Positions 1 to 12,400 of a stretch of 64,000 bases of DNA are shown here, in pieces. This stretch comes from Dipteronia dyeriana (Eukaryota > Streptophyta > Magnoliopsida > Sapindales > Sapindaceae), in the NCBI GenBank assembly GCA_032871835.1, contig CM065301.1:21717291-21781290 (forward strand). The letters are read 5' to 3'. Every line of letters starts with the position of its first letter. Positions within the stretch are counted from its first letter, which is position 1. The notes below the pieces were generated by a model, which ran no database searches, was not told the origin of the DNA, and saw nothing but the letters and a program-made list of their open reading frames with translations. A program made the position numbers and the translations under genes.

Positions 1-59
1 GTTTATTTTGGGATCAGAAAACTTGTCTTAATCTATTTAAAAATAAATAAATAAATAAT

Positions 60-185
60 TGAGGCGCACCTAGGCGGCACCCAACACTTGAGTGGGCGAG
101 GTGCACGCCACAGCAAGGGCACTTCAGCTTGCCTACTCAAGGCGCTGGCTCAGCACCTAGGATCATCTTTGACAACTATGCCATG
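60..185. repeat. GC-rich CCTAGG/GGCGC repeat fragment in ORC1 intron
   Basis: A GC-rich island in otherwise AT-rich intron DNA, with motifs such as GCACCTAGGCGGCA, AAGGCGCTGG and CACCTAGG. It resembles the ends of the element at 2334-2976 and is probably a decayed relative. No exon was found between 1 and 390. Confidence 0.4.
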
Positions 186-390
186 CATACCTGATTCGTG
201 AATACATAGATCTGGTTAATAAATCCTAAATGGCTCATGTTGGGATGTAGGGGAGTTATAAGCCATTGACCAACAAACCAAGAAATGAAAGTTTAAACCA
301 AACTTATCTTAAAATCTTAAATGAATTATGCACTTAAGCTCTTGTTTCTGTATATGAAGAGAAAATTTCGATGAGGCAGAGTTTATTTAC

Positions 391-3300
391 CTGCAGAAGC
401 AGAATCAGGAACCAAAGTGAGTTTCTTAATGCGGTAATCTGCAATTTCTGCTGCACGCCTGCATATCTCCAGGGCACGACGTGCATCCCCTGAAATAGCT
501 GCTACCTAAAAATGTACAACAATCTCAAAGTTGATTTGGAGAACTAATAAGTAATCAATCCGTACCTAGAAAAGAGAGCATATATTGTGCGAGAGTGAAT
601 CAGAAATTCAAAAAATATAAATACCACTCATACAAACCTTTCTTGAAGCAAATTCTACAGCTTGCTGTTCAAATACTTCAATTCCTGTAAGACGACTTGA
701 AATAATTTCTTGAAGCTGCTGATATTTGTAGGGGCCGAAGCAAAGTCTTTGGACACCCATGCGGCTTGAAATACGAGGGAGCAACTTCTCTGGAAGATCC
801 ATAGTATTTGCTATTCCTGAAATTCATATTTACATGTACATTTCATTCAAAAATATGAAGAAACTATACCTGCTACTAGAACCATCATCATTGATAACAT
901 ATTGATGGACCAAACATAACTGAAAGAGATGAAAAATAACAGATACCTATCACAATCAATTTGGAATGAGGCTTAGTGGGCCAATCAAGAATGTTATAGA
1001 GAACCTGAGAAAAAAAGAAAAGAAAAATAAGTCATGCATATATAACATTTCAGCTTTCATTAGTATTTCAAATATATTCCAAAATAGTTATTCACAAAGT
1101 TTCATATCATAGGATTCACAATTTACCGACTGATTTCTGGTCACAAGAAGATCGAGTTCATCAATAAGTAGAATACAAGGCCGGTCATCTTCTTTGCCAA
1201 TTTTCTTTCCATCTGAAAATCTCTCGTTCAGTAATTGAAGAGCCTTTTTCCAACCAACCCGGTGTCCACTTAATGCTTCATAAATCACCTAAAAAGCACA
1301 TGACTATAAATATTAAAGAGTTCAACCAGAGGATGCAGTTGTATAAACAGAAACAGAATCAGACAAGTAATCACATTCATACCCTGTAAATATTCTCTGG
1401 TGATGCCAACTTTAGGCCATTAACCTCTACAAAAGAATACGGTTTTATGGTTCCTGCTTCAACTTCAGACCTCAGGCTCCTCATCACAGCAAGGACACTC
1501 ATTGTCTGCAACATCATGTATAAATTAACATAAATAAGTAAAACTAATATAAGCTCTAAAGAATCTTTAAAATAAAACACCTTACTGATAAAATCCAACA
1601 GATTTTACCTTGCCAGTTCCAGGAACACCATGCACATAGAGGCAACGTCCTAGACACTGATCATTACAGATGGCACCTTTTATAAATGTTGATATCTCCG
1701 ACATTTCTCTGTATGAAAAACAAATCTGTTGTCAAAAACTATTCTATCACTAAAAAGACAATCATTGGAGATGGACCCCTCCATAAATGCTATCACCTTA
1801 ATTTTTATATTTAAAATACTTATCTGTCATCAGAAAGTACTAGATCACTGAATGAAAAAAAAAAATATATCATATTTCACATACTTATCCCTACAAGGTA
1901 AAGATTTGGGAAGAGTTGCCAACAAAAGTGTTGCTTTAGCTCTTTCTAGTTCAGTTTGCTTATGACATCTCACATGTTCAGGGATTCTCTTTGTTCCTAT
2001 CTTCTGAAGTCCAAAGAACCACCCTTTGCCTGAGTTCTGTATTTATCACATAAGTGACTACTTTAGTATTTGGAAATCACCAAGAAAAAGTCACAATTAT
2101 GCAATAATAGATTTCCATACTGCAGCCAATTCATGAGCTGGTAATGGTCTGGTTTGTAAACTCTTCACATTTTCATCATCATATTCCATGTCTTCATCAG
2201 TATCAGAGCCAGTCACCTTGCAAGAGTTCCAATCTTCGTCGCTGTCAGTATCTTCACAATTCTAACAAATGAGACAGAGAGCTGTTAATGTCAACAATAT
2301 AATTCCATTTTCATGTTATAGGAGTACAGGACCAGTGTTCTAGTAGGCGCTAGTTGGGCAGCAGCCCGGCACCTCCTAGCACATAGGCAGTGCCGTGGCA
2401 ATCAGATTTTTTTTTCTGCTATTTTCCTTAAAAAAATCAACCAAAACGAGTCCTTATTATGACCAAATTCAATCAAAATCCAGTACAAATCTACAAAAAT
2501 CAATAAAATCCAATCACAAACCTATCAATTCAAAATCCAATCAAACCCTAAAAGGCTAAAAGTCTAAAACAACTAAACAACTAAAATACAATGTGATTAC
2601 AAACCCTAGAAGACAGCTGCCGGAGCAGCCGGCGAGGACGATCGGACGACGAACTGGCGACAGCGGCTGTGGCAACGGAGACGAGAGGGGGTGGTCGACC
2701 GGAAAGAGTTTGTTTTTGGAGGGCATTTTTTGGCTTCAAGTTAATGAAGCCCAAGGAGTTTTGGGCATCATTAACTTGAAGCCAAAAACATCATTGTTTT
2801 GAAGGGGTGTTTTTTTATATTAAAAAAGATACCACCTAAGCGGAGTCAATGACTTTGAGTCCGCCTAGGCCTTCTGGCGCCTACTAGGCACCAGGCTGCC
2901 TAGGAAGGCCGATTTGGCCCAAATCGCGGCGGCCATGGCCACCTGGAAGACCGCCTAGTCTGCTTTTTTGAACACTCTGTCTCTATAGGACCTCTTAACC
3001 AATGCTTGTAATTTTTGAATGCATACCTCTTCATTATCAATCTCAGCTAGGCGCTTGAAACTGTGCCAATGTATGTCGTATTCATATTCACATAAGAAAA
3101 CATCATCTCCTTCATCATTAGCCTTGACAAATTCTTTGGGATTCTTGACAAAGCAATGCCTAATAATAGATTCCATCTGCAGTGACAAGCAGTAGCAAAG
3201 TTACAGATTTAAATATGAGAATTTCTGCCTTCCTTGAACATTGAACCTGATTTATATTATTAAATCAGAAAACATTATATGCATAAAATTAAAATGGTAC

Positions 3301-5930
3301 GAAATATCAGTGTCTCAAAATTTAAAGAAGATTACATGACGATTGCAATAAATGAAAACTACACTGTAGCCTAACACTATGTTTGGTTTAATGGAATAGG
3401 AGAGAAAGGAAAGGAAGAGAAATGGGTGAATTTCTTATCTCTTGTATGGATTGTTAAATGAGAAGGAAAGGAAAGAATAAGGAGGGAAAGTGAGGGAAAT
3501 GGAGGGAATAGTTTCTTCTTGTTTCACCCAATTAGGTTTCTCTCAAAAATTGGACGGAAAATGAGGGAAATGATTTTTTTCAATATCCCAAAACTAACCC
3601 TATTAATATTGCATTGTTTCTTTTCCTTTCCTTTCTATTCATAATCATCCTAACAACCATCATTAAAAACACTGTCCTTTCCTCTCCTTTTCTTTCCTTT
3701 CCTCCTTAGCTTATCATTTCCTTTCCCTTCTTTTCCATCAATCCAAACATAGAGTAAATATTAAGCATGTCTTCAACTTAATCTTAGACTAATTAAAAGC
3801 ATGCTTCTATGTTAAATTTAACATATATGACTAACCATGTAATGTCCAGTCTTATATAAGAAAGTTTTTGACCTTTGTTATAAGAAATCTTATCCACGTT
3901 GGATCATACTCGTGGAACTGGCAGGCACTCAAAGGCTATGTATATAATCCACTTGTCACTCAATAGTGATTCATTATAGATTATGATTGGGTGATATAGT
4001 GTGATAGGCTAATAAGGACCAGATATTGAAGTCTCAAAACTATTAAAGCACTTGTGAGGTACATGTTTATAACATCAATCCGTGTTATATAATTCTCTTA
4101 TGGCAATAAAATTCTTTGTTTCCTATTAAAAAATAATAATAATAAATTCATGTTATATCTATGCTAGTTCAATTCATCGATAAACTGAGAAAACTTAAAT
4201 GTTACTTTGTCCCATCTCCAAGCCCCCCTTCAAGATCTATGAACATACATGTTTATCAATATGCAACATACTATAGTTTGTCCCCAATTTATTCATTGTT
4301 TTAAGAACCCTTCCATATTGCATTTAACAATGAAGTATTTAATATGATTAACAATTTAAATGACCAGCATCATCTGATTTAAGACTTGAAATGATCACAA
4401 TCTGACCTGAAAAGATGCAAAATAAATAAATAAGACACCAAATTATCTTAGGGAATCAGGAAGGCTAATAACACATCTAGTTTCGGACATTGACTAGCTT
4501 GTCACTCTTCCATAAGTAGAATCCACACATAAACTAAGTGATCGTGTTGCTTAGTTTCTTTCAGGTAACAATTCATCACCAAATAAATGGAGAGAAATAA
4601 TTGAAGCAGACATATTTTGAGACACAATAACATATGACCAAAGAAAAGCACATGCGAAAGTGAGGTTTTTCTCTTTTTGATACATACAGATCACACAAGC
4701 ACAACAATGATGTTAGCATCTATTATAGCAGCATATAAACAATGAATGTGAGAGAAATAACATTTGGCACCTCAATGTCAGCAAAATCATTCGTTCGATA
4801 AAGTTCCCTTCTCAGATTATGAGGTTGTCTTCCAGCACCAGTCTCTTCTGGTATCATGTACCAGCGCACCCGACACCAATACATCAAGTCCACTTCTTTC
4901 CACAAACTGCAGACGACCAAAAAAGCAAAATCCCACATTACAAACAAACAATGGTTAACTTACAACAAATTAATCACATAGAGAGCAAGAGAGACCAAAA
5001 CCTTTCAATATGGGCAGCCCACAGATCGCTCGAAAGAAGCTTCTCCTTCATAGTCCTAACCCTCTTCTTTCCCTCGGGCAGCTCAGGCAACTCAATCTCC
5101 TTTCCCGATTTTCTCGCCTCGCAAAATGTGCAAACCCAGTCACCTTCTGGAACCTCCCTCAAAGGCGGTTTCAAGCATTTCAAGTGAAACCCACCCAAAC
5201 AATCATCACACTCAATCATTACATTTCTCCCTGCCTTGAAACAAACCCTACACTCCTCAACTTCAGGCCCCTCGTCATCCGAGCTCGCATCTTCTCTCCT
5301 CTTCACATACACATCATCTCCAACCTCGAATTCAGCCCCATCAAACATCACCTTCTTGTAATACACCCTTTTTGTCTTCGTCTTCTTATTCTCAACTTTA
5401 CTGCCACTTGATTTTGCTTTTGATCTAGTCACAACAGCATTTCTCCTCTCAGAGGCATACTGCCTTCTCCTCTTCTTCGTCTCCGATAATTCAGGAGATA
5501 CCGGAGAGAAAACATCAACCTTATGCAACCCATCTTTCTGCCTCTTTCTCGGGGTCTTTGTAGAATCAACATTTCTCTTGCTCTTCGAGCTTCCTGTAAA
5601 CTCTTGTTTGTCCAAATTTCTCTGGTTCTCCACCAATTCTCCAACATTTTCCAGAGGCACTTTCGGGTTCAATCCTTCATCATTTCTAGCAAAATTCGGA
5701 TCTTGTTGAGAGTCCTTGATGGGTTTCTCAAGAGAAGAAAAGGGTTTTTGTGGGGTGGTGGGATCTTGGCCGCGACGTGAGGATCGGCGGAGATTGGTTG
5801 TAGGGACCTGGGACTGTGGTGTTTTAGGTGTCAGAGATATCTTTGAAGAAAAAGAAGAAGGGGAAGGCGATTGCTGCTTGGATCGCTTTCTCGGGGACTG
5901 ATAGGGTCTCTTGGGTGTGGTATCCGCCAT
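391..5930 (-). CDS. ORC1: Origin recognition complex subunit 1 (11 exons, 3' end off window)
   Basis: ORC1 is the ATP-binding subunit of the nuclear complex that marks replication origins and loads MCM helicase with CDC6. Exons read by GT/AG joints and kept frame: 5002-5930, 4771-4906, 3027-3176, 2121-2261, 1885-2036, 1609-1708, 1383-1505, 1127-1288, 947-1004, 638-816, 391-505. They give about 748 codons; plant ORC1 is usually a little over 800, so the C-terminal winged-helix exons lie left of base 1. Residues 1-200 are basic and Ser/Pro-rich, with a possible cyclin-kinase (TPKRPYQSPRKR) region. A PHD finger (ECRVCF...CDDC...FHLKCL...WVCTFC) lies near 225-275 and is followed by a BAH region. 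The AAA+ core has Walker A (GVPGTGK, exon 6, near 530), Walker B (LLIDELD, exon 8) and sensor-1 (GIANTMD). PHD and AAA+ on one ORC1 is the plant arrangement; the Arabidopsis PHD is known to read H3K4 methylation. The start is the first ATG of a long open exon. No stop or frameshift is seen, so it is probably functional. Confidence 0.95.
2334..2976. mobile_element. MITE-like element in ORC1 intron 3
   Basis: A GC-rich block between AGTGTTC at 2334 and its inverse GAACACT ending at 2976. The ends have imperfect inverted similarity extending into CTAGTAGGCGC and its counterpart GCGGTC/CCGCCTAG. This is the pattern of a non-autonomous hAT-type element. No clean 8-bp target duplication was found, although TATAGGA occurs on both sides. 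It carries an internal hairpin (2726-2787). The small open frame inside it has no recognisable product. Confidence 0.5.
2726..2787. repeat. Near-perfect hairpin inside intronic MITE
   Basis: Arms of about 27 nt (2726-2753 and 2761-2787), centred on GGCTTCAAGTTAATGA and its inverse, separated by a loop of about 7 nt. If the intron or MITE is transcribed it would form a small-RNA-like stem. Confidence 0.7.
3375..3754. mobile_element. Tourist/PIF-Harbinger-like MITE in ORC1 intron 2
   Basis: A 380-bp element with inverted ends CACTATGTTTGG and CCAAACATAGAG, extending into a purine-rich arm (GGAAAGGAAGAG) and a pyrimidine-rich arm. It is bracketed by TAA at 3372-3374 and 3755-3757, the 3-bp target typical of PIF/Harbinger MITEs. 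It has no coding capacity and lies between ORC1 exons 2 and 3. Confidence 0.75.
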
Positions 5931-5995
5931 GAATTGATCGGGGACGAGAAAACAAAGACTGTGGTTAGGGTTTCGGTTGGCTATTAGAGGAAGAG

Positions 5996-6003
5996 TTTCC
6001 CGC
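5996..6003 (-). promoter_or_regulatory. E2F binding site in ORC1 promoter
   Basis: TTTCCCGC on the plus strand matches the E2F consensus TTTSSCGC exactly, 66-73 bp upstream of the ORC1 ATG. Replication-licensing genes of plants, ORC1 included, are known E2F targets at G1/S. The match and its position are seen; use in vivo is inferred. No clear TATA box was found between 5931 and 6180. Confidence 0.65.
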
Positions 6004-7168
6004 CCTTTTGTCTCTTTGAACCCACCCTCTCGTATCAGTTCTGAGTGGGTCGGGCAGGATGGTATTGTACCCGAACTCGGTCGTCAGTCTTCGTAAAAGT
6101 TATCCGCCGTCCATTCCTATTAATGAATAATGACCGTAGGATGATAACAATATTCTAAGCTTTGAGCATCGTTTTTTTCTCCATATTCTTCTTCTGTTGC
6201 AAAGTAATTTGCAGAATTTTACCAGTTTGTGATTTGATTACTGACATGTAAAAACCCAATAATTATCCAAATTTTTACATGAAAAATACTCTCACCCTCC
6301 AAACAACACATGTTCAATAATGTGAACATAACTATTATAGTGAGGCATTTAATCAAATATTTTGCATGCATCACAAGTTTTAAACTAATCACATTCTACA
6401 AATATTAGGACATGGAGATCGCATCAAGGATAATTTTTTTAAATATTATAATAATTCAGGATTTAGGGAAGGAGATATATTCAAACCCAAAACTTTATGG
6501 ATGTATGTGTAAAGGAAAAACTACTAGTCAGCATCACCTGTTTATTTTTTTTAATTGGTATGAGATCCGGTGAGATCTCCGCATACTTACCATTTTAGTT
6601 TGTTTTTATTTTATTTTTTTTAATTATTTTTTAATTATACAACATATATGTATGAAATGGCTTATATTTATTGTTTGAAAAGTTTTTTATAATGTTGATA
6701 ATACTTTTCAATTGGATGGTGTTATTGGCATATCATTGTTGAACGTATGAACTATTTATTCCCTACTTTTTAAATTAATTAGTATTTTTTTTTCCTTTTA
6801 TCAAATTACTTAAGGAAACCTACAATTTTTATTAAGAAAAAAAATCTTATACAAAGTAAATATAATAAAACCTTACTTTTCTTATTTCAAAACCGTAATG
6901 ACATATATTATTTGTTTATATTTTTTTTTAGATCTCGATATTTTATTTCTCATACTTAGTATTTATTGATTTTATTGTTTTACATATTTGTTTTGTTTTT
7001 CACTTTTTCTTTTCAAATTCCAAATCTATGTTTGCTTTTTTTTTTCTCTGGTTTATTTTCTTTCAGATCTTTCAGGTATTCTATGATTTGTATCAATTTT
7101 TTGTAGATTTTATTCTGTATCTTCCAAAGTTAGTTTAATATTATTTACAAAAAAAGGGTAACATTATA

Positions 7169-7314
7169 TTTCCCAACAAATTGTCTCAAAAATATGTATA
7201 CTTCAATGTGGCAGTCCAGTAAAAGAAATAATGAAAGTAAAAACATAACAATTCATTAAATGAGTTGGACTGCCACATTGGATCGTATATATTTTTGAGA
7301 CAATTTTTTGGGAA
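7169..7314. repeat. Fold-back (MITE-like) repeat
   Basis: Arms of about 48 nt (7169-7219 and 7264-7314) share TTGTCTCAAAAATAT and AATGTGGCAGTCCA in inverse orientation, with a loop of about 45 nt. The arms are long and well matched, giving a compact hairpin; no gene is present. Confidence 0.7.
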
Positions 7315-8698
7315 GAGTAGCATTTCCAAAAAAAAAAACGAAATCAGACCAAGAATCGCAACCAAGAAACTATAATCTCTGATGAAACGAAACCACAATA
7401 AAACTCTAACTCAATCGCTCAAAAAAAAAATCACCAGCCGATCAATATCATACTCACAATCTACCACCAACAATCCAATCGACTACAGAAAAAAAAATCG
7501 CATATAATAAGGATGATTTCACCATGAAATAAGAAGAAAAAACAAATCTTGCGAATAGATATGAGAAAACTGTATATAAAGATTAGAGATGAAGTGTATT
7601 TTTATTTTTACTTTTTTAAAAAGACATGAGGTGTGTTAAGTTTAAAAAATATGCAAACGAGTAATCCGACAAATAAATAAAAAAAAACATTTAATTTTAT
7701 GCAATTAAATCAAATATTGTAAAAGTTGGCATAAATAGTTTAGTAGTTGGTGTGTCAATAGCACACTCTTTTCATATTTATTTTTATTTTTATAATTAAA
7801 TATTTTTTTTGATTTACTTGTCATAAAAGGTCAATTTTGCCCTTATACCGTTAAGTCCATCATTAAGTCCATAGTTAATGGTCAAAGGTGTCTTTCTACA
7901 ACTAAAGCAGAATTTTGATCTAACTATGGAATAGGTAAACATAAGGGATATTATTGCAATTTACACTTTTAAAATTTACCCTTTTACTAGTCAACTAAAA
8001 AATTTAGTTCAAAAACCAATTCAAATGATGTATCAAGTGATTTGTCCATATCATGTAATTCACCACATCACCCATGATTTGTGTGATGATTATAACTCAT
8101 TTATCACATAATTTTGGTTGTATACTGTTACCGTAAAATTTATTCTATAAAGTCAATAATTTCGAATTTATAACAAGAAGATATTATTTTGTCATCCCTA
8201 TTTTCCATTTTAATTTTGTTATTATTCAAACAAATAAAACGACCATCGTAGCATGTGAAATTGCTAGTCCCATTTTTTCAATGGACTTTAATTATACGGG
8301 CTAATTTCACTAAAGTCTATGCATTTTGGTAAAATATCACATATTTAAACGTTTTATCATATTAACAACTTAAGTCTTTTGTTTTTTCAAAGTACATCAC
8401 TTTAGTCAATTTGACCAAATACCAATGGTTAACTCTAACTATATAATAAGTATAATTTTACCATTGTCAGAATGATTTATTGAGTTTCAAAAATAATAAT
8501 ATTAAAGAGGTTTATAAATATAAATTAACAACAAAATTTTATTTTCTGAAAAAATCAAAAAAAAAAAACCCAAAAAAAAAACTAATGGATTATAGAAAAT
8601 ATAAAATTAAAATAAATAATAGATTGATAGTATGTTCACTTTTAAAAAAAAAAGTAGAAAGTATTCAAAAAAATAAAGAAAAGCTTTTTTTTTATTAA

Positions 8699-8756
8699 GG
8701 TAAATGGATCTTCATCATTGGATCGATCCAAATCTAACGGTGGAGATCCATTTACT
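8699..8756. repeat. Short inverted repeat
   Basis: Arms GTAAATGGATCT (8700-8711) and AGATCCATTTAC (8744-8755) flank a loop that itself holds the palindrome GGATCGATCC. Confidence 0.6.
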
Positions 8757-9117
8757 TTTTTTTTTTCTCATCATATCCTAACCCGCACACCAAAAGAGCC
8801 TTATAATGATATGGATGGTAAAGGAATATTTGGTTTTTCTTTTCTTGATTTTATTAATTCTAAAATATAAGTGAATTAAAAATAAAGACAATTACAACTT
8901 CTAATATTTAATATTGAATTTGCATCCTCTTATCTGAATTAAAAAGTAGAAAATGAATCATTACTTAATAAGAATTATATATAGGAGTATTTTTGTTTTA
9001 AAAAAAATAGTGATTTGAAACTACAACCTCTTTGATATAGATGCAAGTAAACTTCATGCTCATTTGGTTGAGCTTTCTACTGGCTCAAAATGTCTACGAA
9101 CGTCTATTTGGATTTTT

Positions 9118-9357
9118 GAGAATTGTTTGGTTGGACTTTTAAGAATGTCTATTTTTAATTGAATAGAGGCTAGTAGAGTTTAAACCTCTACTAGGCAAAA
9201 GCTCATGGGGAGATACTTCTCCAAATAGACATTAAAAAAAAGGTCTACCAACCAAACAATTATATATATTTTTAAAAAACTCTATTTCTAATAGATCTAC
9301 TACAAGTAGATCTTTTACCAATAGAGGTTTTTCAAAAGTCCAACCAAACAATCTCTC
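9118..9357. mobile_element. Short TIR element (MITE)
   Basis: Inverted ends of about 26 bp: TTGTTTGGTTGGACTTTTAA at the left and TCAAAAGTCCAACCAAACAA at the right, both capped by GAGA/TCTC. Internal AGTAGAG and CTCTACT segments form secondary stems. Non-coding, about 240 bp, lying just outside the hAT element. Confidence 0.7.
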
Positions 9358-9411
9358 GTCTTGTCAACAATATAGTATTAAATGGCCGATAGTATTATAC
9401 AACTAAAAAGC

Positions 9412-12400
9412 TAGACATATCAGTGGTTCGATTCAAACCGATGAACCGAACTGGAACCGGCCCTCAAAAAACCGTAACCGAAGCGTGATTTGAGGTTCCC
9501 AAACGGAATCAAACAGGAATCGTACACTGTAGCGGTTCCGGTTCCTGTTCCTGTTTTGGTGGAACCGTCCGGTTCGAACTGGACTGTTTCACCAAAACAT
9601 ATTTTATATATATATATATATATTGGACTGACCTCTGAACCCTTGGAGGCCCAACGGTCTGCTGACGTCAGCAGTCCGATGGACCTCCAACATTCAAATT
9701 TAATTTAATTTAATTTTTCTATAAATACCCCTCTCCTACCTTCATTTCTCCCCACTCCAATTTCCTCCCAATTCTCTCTATTTTTTCATTTCTCTCTCAA
9801 GTCTCAATTCACCAACTCTCCAACTCTTCAATTCTCTCTCAATTACTAAGTTATTAAGTTCTCAATTTATTTAATTTGCAGTTACTAAGTTTCCAATTTC
9901 ATGTATTTACAATTTATTTTATTTGTTATTAAGCAAATAATTTGTTTTATTTACAATTAAAGTTTCAATTTATTTTATTTACATTATTTATAATTTAATT
10001 TGAAATTAATATTTACTAACTTTCCAATTTCATTTATTTGTAATTTATTTTATTTTGAATTTATTTTATTTGCAATAACTAACTGCTAAGTTTCCAAATT
10101 ACAATTATCTACCAAATTTATTTCCAACCATTTATTTTCATAAATTTTTTAACATTTTTTGTTTAAGGAATTTTACAATTCAGTTTTAAAAATGGCAAGT
10201 GGAAGTGGAAGTCGTGATGGCCATAGACGTTCAATTTCGATGAAAGGTAAGGGTCGTATGACCGATAATCTCGGTTCTGATGATAGAGCCTATCACGAGT
10301 ATCTGCAACACCAAGTCTATACTGAAAACTTTGGCCTAAACCCCCATCAATCCCAACCCCCTTTAATAATTTCTAAACCCGATTCCGATCGACCAAATTC
10401 TATCCTCAATTTCATAAGCAAATCAGAAAATATGCTTGAAGAACAGCCTACAGATTTTGAATTTCATCCAGTTTCGTAGGAGAATGTATCAAAGAAGGTA
10501 AAATCTGATCTTTTCGTACACCATATGAAGAAAGTTACGCAAGATGATAGAACCTTTAAAGTGGTTTGCAATTACTGTAAAAAAATATTTAAGTGGAACA
10601 AATATGGAGGATATGGCACATATCAAAAGCATATAACGAACAATCATCCAGAAATAGAGGTCTTATCGAGTTCACAATCCCAAATTCCTAGGTATGCTAC
10701 CCCTAACCACCAATTATTTAAATACAGTGATGAAAACAATAGAGAAGAATTAGCTAGAATGGTTGCAATAGAACACTTGCCATTTAATTTTGGTGAAAAG
10801 GTTGGTTTTATTAATTATCGTAGACGAGCATTAAATCCCAATGCATGTCATGTTCCAAGAGTCTCGATCACATAAACACTTGAAAAAAATTTATGACAGA
10901 AAAAAGAAAGTTGGAAAAATATTTTGAAAAATATAATGGTCGTGTTTCCATATGTGCCGACATATGGAGTGACCTTTGGAGAATGTATTTATATTTAGGT
11001 GTCACTTGCCATTATATGGATAATGCATGGACTCTCCAAAAAAGAATTATTGCATCTAGAGTTTTTGATGAGAAACAAACTGCTGCTAATATTTTTAGAC
11101 ATCTTAGAATTATTTTTACAGAGTATAATATTAAAAACAAAATTTTCACAATTGGTTTTGATAATGCTTCTGACAATACTATTGCAGTTCCTACTTTAAT
11201 TGAGTTATGCAAACCTTATCTTTGTAGTAAATTTTTTCATCAACGATGTGCAGGTCATGTGTTAAATTTATGTGTTAAAAAATTATTATAAACTCTCCAA
11301 TAGTTTCTTCAACCTATTAAAGATTCCTCTATTATTTGTGGAGAAATTATTCTGCAATGAAAGCATGGACAACATATTATAAACAAAATGGTAGGTGTAT
11401 AGTTAGATTCCTCATGATGTTCCAATACGTTGGAATTCTACATATAAATTGCTTGCTAGAAGTTATGATTATAGAGATTTATTAGTTACTTTTATTCAAT
11501 ATAATGTTAGTCACGTTAATCTTTATCAAAGTCATTGGGATGTTTGTAACAATGTTTGTTGTTTGTTGTTTGTTAAAAGTCTTTAATACTGCTACTAACA
11601 ATTTATCTGGCGTTTATTATCCTACAATTTATTTATTTATTATTGAGAGTCTTAATATTGTCGGTGTCTTAGCTCATTGTGAAACCGACCCACAATAGCT
11701 GGAGTCCGTTACTGCTGTGAAGGCTAGATGGTTAGAATATTATAACGAGTTTCCAAATATTTATTTGATTGCCATGTGTTTTGATCCACGTTGTAGATTA
11801 GAAAGTTTGTCTGATTATCTGTCTGATTATCTATCTGCTTATTATGAACAAAGTTTAAAAATAGAGTAAGATGTTGATAAGTGTTGTGATAGAGTTAAGG
11901 CATTACTGTATGAGTTATATGATGAATATCTTAGAGTTTTTGTTCCATCATTGAACATAGATGTTCCACAAACTTAAAATGTATCTCAATCCTCATCATT
12001 CTCTAGATTTATGAATTTAGGGTATAAACTGTTATAAAAAAAAACCAAAAAGCTATGAGGTTCTTCTTCTTCATCAAGCTCCAACACGTATTTCGAGCTT
12101 GAATCTTATCTAGGGGCATGAAAAGTACTTTCCAATTTTCGCTATGATAGCCAAACAAATCTTTTCAACACCAGTTTCAACGGAAGCGGTGGAACAACAA
12201 TTCAGTGCTAGTGGGAATATTTTGGACTCCAGACGTTTACTTTTAAGTCCAAAATCAATTCAGATACAAGATTGTGTAGATGATTAGACGAAAGTAGAAT
12301 ACAGATAACAAGAAATCGATCAGGAGAAACCCTACAATTTCTTCAAAGATGGCCAACCTGAAGCCGGAAGTGGAACAGATGATTAGAACAACGTTTAGTC

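Larger units (their letters stand above)
5931..9115. other. Intergenic AT-rich DNA
   Basis: Apart from the ORC1 upstream region, this stretch holds homopolymer tracts and short AT-rich repeats. The fold-backs are listed separately. No credible exon on either strand; the lysine-rich open frame at 8480-8698 is a poly-A artefact. Confidence 0.6.

Noticed and set aside
5010..5901. Overlapping plus-strand ORFs opposite ORC1 exon 1 (60-133 codons)
   Set aside because: They are antisense shadows of a GC-richer coding exon, with no motifs; the minus-strand PHD reading explains the sequence.
8480..8698. 72-codon lysine-rich ORF
   Set aside because: Made of poly-A and AT-rich codons; no start context, domain or neighbour.
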